This document shows positions 61,497-64,000 of a DNA stretch of 64,000 bases, one piece after another. The notes under the pieces were generated by a model. That model made no database searches. It saw nothing but the letters and a program-made list of their open reading frames with translations, and had not been told where the DNA came from. The stretch is from Microbacterium sp. ET2 (lineage in GTDB: Bacteria > Actinomycetota > Actinomycetes > Actinomycetales > Microbacteriaceae). The first letter of the stretch is position 1, and each line of letters begins with the position of its first letter. Both the position numbers and the translations under genes were made by a program. Location of the stretch: assembly GCF_030347395.1 (NCBI RefSeq), contig NZ_CP128170.1, forward strand, positions 992,001 through 1,056,000, in the 5' to 3' direction.

Positions 61497-62642
61497 TCAG
61501 ACAGCCGAGCTCTTTCCGAGAACGATCCGGTCGACGGCCGCCTGGATGGCGACCGCAGCCGCGCCGCGCGCCCACGCCGAGAAGCCGCTGTCGTCGACAT
61601 GCAGCTCGACCGGATCGGCCCGTGGATCCCGGGCCGCGGCGATCGCCGCTTGGACGCGCTCCTCTGCGGCGGCGAAGAGGCCGATCCCGTCACCGGCGAG
61701 GACGACCACACGCTGCTGCGTGAGACCCGCGACGAGCGCGATGAGACTCCCGAGCGCCTCGGCCAGCGCGTCGACGATCGGGGTGATGCGCTCGTCACCC
61801 GTGAGCGCAAGGTCGGTGAGCTCGTCGTAGGCAGCGGGACGACCGAGCGCACCGGCGCATTCGGCGAGGATCGAGGCGGTCGCGAGCATGTGCGCACATC
61901 CGCGGTGCCCGAGCGGACAGATCGGCCCCGACTCCGCGACCGGCACGTGCCCGACGAGATCGGCACCCGCTGCGGCGCGGACCACCCGGTCGTCGACGAC
62001 CAGCCCATGCCCGACCCCTGCACCGACGGTGAGGAGCGAGAACCCCGGGATACCGCGGCCATACCCGAACCAGTGCTCTGCCTCGGTGAGCGCGATGACG
62101 TCGTTCTCGACCGTCACCGGCACCCCGAGGCGGGGGGCGAGGAGCGGCGCGATCTCGACGTCTGCCCAGTCGAGGAACGGAGCGAACTCCGCTCGCCCTC
62201 CGCGCACGACGCCGCCGAGGCTCACTCCGGCCGCGCGAAGGCGCGCGGCGTCCGACGTGGCGAGGTCGGCGAGGAGGTCGCCCACCAGGTCTGCGACGAG
62301 CTCGCACACCGCCTCGGGTTCGGTCGAGACGAGCGCACGCTCACCGCGGACGAGCACCTCGGCCCGCGCGTCGGTGACGACGGCGTAGGCGCGGTCACCC
62401 GTGAGCTTCACCCCCGCGAAGCGGCCCCACTCCGGCGCGACGTCGAGGGGGGTGACCGGGCGGCCGACGAGGCCGTCCACCATGTGCGGTCGTTCGATGA
62501 ACACGCCCTGGTCGAGGAAGGGCCTGACCAGGCGCGTCAGACTCGCCGGTGACAGCGCGAGGCTGTGTGCCAGCGCGCTGCGGGCGATGGGGCCGTGAAC
62601 CAGAACGGCGCGCGCAAGAGCGGACTCGCTTGCGGTCAGCAC
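61497..62642 (-). CDS. ROK-family transcriptional regulator
   Basis: This 381-residue protein has an N-terminal winged helix (about residues 5-70, ARSALAHSLALSPASLTRLV) and a ROK sugar-kinase-like domain (about 80-375) with GVSLGGVVRGG, VENDVIALTEAEHWFG and the Cys-containing CPLGHRGC. The zinc motif of ROK repressors, C-x-C-G-x-x-G-C, has Leu in place of the second Cys. It is divergent from the alpha-galactosidase gene, which it most likely represses. Confidence 0.9.
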   Translation of the reverse strand: MLTASESALARAVLVHGPIARSALAHSLALSPASLTRLVRPFLDQGVFIERPHMVDGLVGRPVTPLDVAPEWGRFAGVKLTGDRAYAVVTDARAEVLVRGERALVSTEPEAVCELVADLVGDLLADLATSDAARLRAAGVSLGGVVRGGRAEFAPFLDWADVEIAPLLAPRLGVPVTVENDVIALTEAEHWFGYGRGIPGFSLLTVGAGVGHGLVVDDRVVRAAAGADLVGHVPVAESGPICPLGHRGCAHMLATASILAECAGALGRPAAYDELTDLALTGDERITPIVDALAEALGSLIALVAGLTQQRVVVLAGDGIGLFAAAEERVQAAIAAARDPRADPVELHVDDSGFSAWARGAAAVAIQAAVDRIVLGKSSAV

Positions 62643-62684
62643 GGTACCTCCTACGACTGGGCCTCACCTCGGTCAGCCGATTAT

Positions 62685-62698
62685 TTTCCTGGTAGAAA
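62685..62698. promoter_or_regulatory. Possible ROK operator
   Basis: TTTC-N6-GAAA lies in an AT-rich island in the 63-base divergent spacer and is the only dyad there. The arms are short and do not extend, so this is weak. Confidence 0.35.
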
Positions 62699-62705
62699 TA
62701 TTGGC

Positions 62706-64000
62706 ATGACTCCCCGCGACGACGTTTTTCATCTCCGACGCGGAGGCACGAATGTCATCCTCGATCTGTCGACAGCCCCCGCCCCGGCGATCGTGCACTG
62801 GGGCGCCGACCTCGGCGAGCTGCCGCCCGCGGCCCTCTCCTCGCTCGCGATCGCCGCGCGCCCGCAGCGCGTCTCCGGTGGTCTCGACACCACGCCGCGA
62901 CTCACCGTCCTTCCCACAGAAGCGGCCGGATGGATGTTCACGCCCGCCGTCGAAGGTCACCGTAGCGGCGCCGGCAGCAGCATCCTGTTCTCCCTCGCCG
63001 GCGTCTCCGCCGACGATCACTCGGCGACCCTCGAGCTCGTCGATGTCGAGGCGGGGCTTTCCGCGCGGATCGAGCTGGCCCTCGGCGTCGCGGGGGTGTT
63101 CACCCAGCGGGTCGCCCTCCGCAATATCGGCGACACCGCGTTCACGGTCGATCGGCTGCAGGCGACGTTCCCGCTGCCCTGGGATGCGACCGAGATCCTC
63201 GACACCACCGGACATCATCTGCGCGAACGTGCGCCGCAGCGCCGGCCGCTTGCCATCGGCACCCACCTGCGCGAGAGCCGGCGCGGCCGGCCGGGTGCCG
63301 ACGCCACCGTGCTGCTGGCCGCCGGGCGACCGGGCTTCGGGTTCGAAACCGGGCAGGTGCACGGTCTCCATGTCGCATGGAGCGGCAATCACCGCGTTCT
63401 CGCCGAGCGGACGAGCAACGGCGACGCGCTCCTCGCCGGCGGCGAGCTGTTCCTCCCGGGGGAGGTCGTGCTCGCTCCGGGCGAGAAGATCGCGACGCCC
63501 CCCGTGATGGGGTCGTGGGGAGAGGGTCTGAGCGCCTTGTCGCACCGGTTCCACGACGAGTGGCGGGCGCGTCCGCAGCATCCGTCCCGGCCGCGTCCGA
63601 TCACCCTCAACACCTGGGAGGCTGTCTACTTCGACCACGATCTCACCCGGCTCACCGCCCTCGCCGACGCCGCCGCTGAGGTGGGTGTCGAGCGATTCGT
63701 GCTCGACGACGGATGGTTCCTCGGCCGCCGCGACGACACCGGGGGTCTCGGCGACTGGCTGGTCGACCCGGTCGTCTGGCCCGTCGGGCTGCATCCGCTC
63801 ATCGATCACGTGCGCGGTCTCGGGATGGAGTTCGGCCTGTGGGTCGAGCCCGAGATGGTCAACCCCGACAGCGAGCTGGCCCGGCGGCATCCGGACTGGA
63901 TTCTGCGCGGACGCGCTGACCTGCCTCCGTCGGCGCGACAGCAGCAGGTGCTGGATCTTGCGCACCCCGACGCGTATCGCTACATCTCGGAGCGGCTGCA
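62706..64000 (+). CDS. GH36 alpha-galactosidase, N-terminal part (cut by window end)
   Basis: The first 431 residues are present. They include the N-terminal beta-supersandwich (IVHWGADLGELPPAAL, FETGQVHGLHVAWSGNHRVL) and the start of the barrel: PITLNTWEAVYFDHDLTRLT, RFVLDDGWFLGRRDDTGGLG and FGLWVEPEMVNPDSELARRH. These are the GH36 signatures of enzymes that release alpha-linked galactose from raffinose-type sugars. The nucleophile motif (K-W-D) lies beyond the window end. No signal peptide is present, so it is cytoplasmic. The divergent ROK repressor is its likely regulator. Confidence 0.93.
   Translation, partial: MTPRDDVFHLRRGGTNVILDLSTAPAPAIVHWGADLGELPPAALSSLAIAARPQRVSGGLDTTPRLTVLPTEAAGWMFTPAVEGHRSGAGSSILFSLAGVSADDHSATLELVDVEAGLSARIELALGVAGVFTQRVALRNIGDTAFTVDRLQATFPLPWDATEILDTTGHHLRERAPQRRPLAIGTHLRESRRGRPGADATVLLAAGRPGFGFETGQVHGLHVAWSGNHRVLAERTSNGDALLAGGELFLPGEVVLAPGEKIATPPVMGSWGEGLSALSHRFHDEWRARPQHPSRPRPITLNTWEAVYFDHDLTRLTALADAAAEVGVERFVLDDGWFLGRRDDTGGLGDWLVDPVVWPVGLHPLIDHVRGLGMEFGLWVEPEMVNPDSELARRHPDWILRGRADLPPSARQQQVLDLAHPDAYRYISERL

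Noticed and set aside
1..64000. CRISPR arrays, IS elements, prophage or known defence genes
   Set aside because: No regularly spaced repeats, transposase, integrase, phage structural or restriction-type motifs were found on either strand.

Overview
The window is high-GC DNA from an actinobacterium, most likely a member of the Microbacteriaceae (Microbacterium-like). This is inferred from the codon bias, the frequent GTG starts, the HspR/HrcA-type heat-shock sites, a cofD gene for coenzyme F420, and typical actinobacterial families (MmyB-like regulators, DUF4383, DUF2207, MpaB-like oxygenase, AldO). No plasmid, phage, IS element or CRISPR array was seen.

Layout. 1-9.2 kb: the 3' end of an Erm-type methyltransferase gene, an XRE regulator with an SDR, a fatty acyl-CoA ligase, a small AraC/VOC/DUF1801 run, and a two-component system. 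9.2-14.8 kb: a squalene-cyclase-like protein, an MFS exporter, and a LolA-like lipoprotein with an ABC exporter. 14.8-15.2 kb: the only large gap, filled by two near-identical tandem units, each with a promoter-like part and a hairpin terminator, read here as a duplicated small RNA gene. 15.2-21.8 kb: an EEP-family protein, a TreS-like GH13 enzyme overlapping an LLM oxidoreductase, a DUF2207 protein, a MarR regulator, and hsp20 under perfect HAIR and CIRCE operators.

21.8-31 kb is an arabinan/arabinoxylan locus: a lipoprotein binding protein, two CUT1 permeases, a GH51 arabinofuranosidase and a LacI regulator on the minus strand, then a divergent LacI regulator and a secreted CE1-like esterase. 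Matching TACAACG(T/C)CGTA-like operators sit before the transporter operon and the esterase. 31-34 kb holds a MerR/DUF4188 pair with twin operators, tRNA-Arg(ACG) and small membrane proteins. 34-48.4 kb is an L-arabinose locus: aldose epimerase, araA, araB, a frameshifted araD and a LacI regulator, divergent from a YtfQRT-YjfF-type ABC operon that carries a second ATPase, another LacI and an SDR. Together the two loci could release arabinose outside the cell, import it and feed it to the pentose phosphate pathway.

48.6-53.3 kb: an MFS transporter and a second CUT1 sugar transporter preceded by an 11-codon coupled leader ORF. 53.3-62 kb: DnaJ-like DUF1992, SRPBCC, phytoene-dehydrogenase-like, bifunctional nuclease, phosphodiesterase, cofD, alditol oxidase, MpaB-like, and a frameshifted Y-family polymerase. 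61.5-64 kb: a ROK repressor divergent from a GH36 alpha-galactosidase cut by the window end.

Two single-base frameshifts (araD, dinB) are either real lesions or consensus errors; raw reads would tell.
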